This document shows, in pieces, positions 6,385 through 6,443 of a stretch of DNA of 6,443 nt; position 1 is the stretch's first letter, and every line of letters starts with the position of its first letter. The notes beneath the pieces were generated by a model. That model had not been told where the DNA came from. It ran no database searches and saw nothing but the letters and a program-made list of their open reading frames with translations. Location of the stretch: assembly GCA_022790685.1 (NCBI GenBank), contig JAAVXQ010000119.1:1-6443 (forward strand), in the 5' to 3' direction. A program made the translations under genes and the position numbers. The DNA is from Clostridia bacterium (lineage in GTDB: Bacteria; Bacillota; Clostridia; TANB77; CAG-508).

Positions 6385-6443
6385 ATGAACGAGAGAGTAG
6401 ATAAAGTAAATTATTATTTAGATATAGCAGAAGCAGTGGCTTC
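6385..6443 (+). CDS. Probable dCMP/cytidylate deaminase, 3' end missing
   Basis: Only about 20 codons are inside the window. The reading is MNERVDKVNYYLDIAEAVA. The stretch KVNYYLDIAE closely resembles, from memory, the N-terminus of the dCMP deaminase family (cytidine/deoxycytidylate deaminase fold) in Clostridia, where it is soon followed by a CxRR..GA segment and the zinc motifs. These lie beyond the window, so no catalytic residue can be checked. Two ATGs are adjacent (6382 and 6385). AAAAGGAG (6371-6378) is only three bases from the first and six from the second, so the second is preferred. The expected role is making dUMP from dCMP for thymidylate synthesis. Confidence 0.55.
   Translation, partial: MNERVDKVNYYLDIAEAVA

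Overview
The window looks like a chromosomal stretch of a very AT-rich, low-GC Gram-positive bacterium, probably an anaerobic gut-type Clostridia or related Firmicute. The basis is: AGGAGG-type ribosome binding sites before every complete gene; textbook sigma-A promoters; codon use dominated by AGA, ATA, AAA and GAA; short T-tailed intrinsic terminators; and a zinc-ribbon L32 that begins MAQPKRRWSK, as in many Firmicutes. All real genes lie on the + strand. No tRNA, rRNA, CRISPR array or intact mobile element is visible.

Layout. (1) 1-672 is the 3' part of an HD-domain phosphohydrolase whose start lies outside the window. (2) A strong extended -10 promoter (699-727) drives an 838-residue protein (778-3294). 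It has a split adenosine-deaminase-type metal-dependent hydrolase domain and a C-terminal Rossmann-like domain that resembles the SLOG/LOG/DprA superfamily. A clear terminator (3311-3354) closes this unit. (3) After a gene-free, extremely AT-rich spacer, a TTGACA promoter (3518-3546) precedes a CNNM/CorC-type membrane protein with a CBS pair (3635-4981). A class I glutamine amidotransferase of the gamma-glutamyl-GABA hydrolase type (5043-5741) follows, probably in the same transcript, with a 14-bp hairpin between them. (4) A consensus promoter (5828-5856) drives rpmF (5928-6116), closed by a strong terminator (6122-6152). (5) A non-coding stretch of about 230 bases follows. It contains an unusually GC-rich core with nested inverted repeats. 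The first 20 codons of a probable dCMP/cytidylate deaminase come last and are cut by the window end.

How the genes relate. Most look like separate housekeeping units rather than one pathway. Three of the six (HD hydrolase, ADA-like protein, probable dCMP deaminase) would act on nucleotides or nucleosides, but promoters and terminators separate them. The most unusual item is the 838-residue protein. Coupling a purine-deaminase fold to a nucleotide-ligand Rossmann fold recalls, at the level of architecture, the signal-controlled or defence-linked deaminases (RADAR RdrB, CARF-fused Cad1, Kongming KomA). No ATPase, CRISPR, phage or other defence gene is next to it, so a metabolic or nucleotide-salvage role is equally open. 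The second item worth attention is the structured non-coding segment upstream of the deaminase start.
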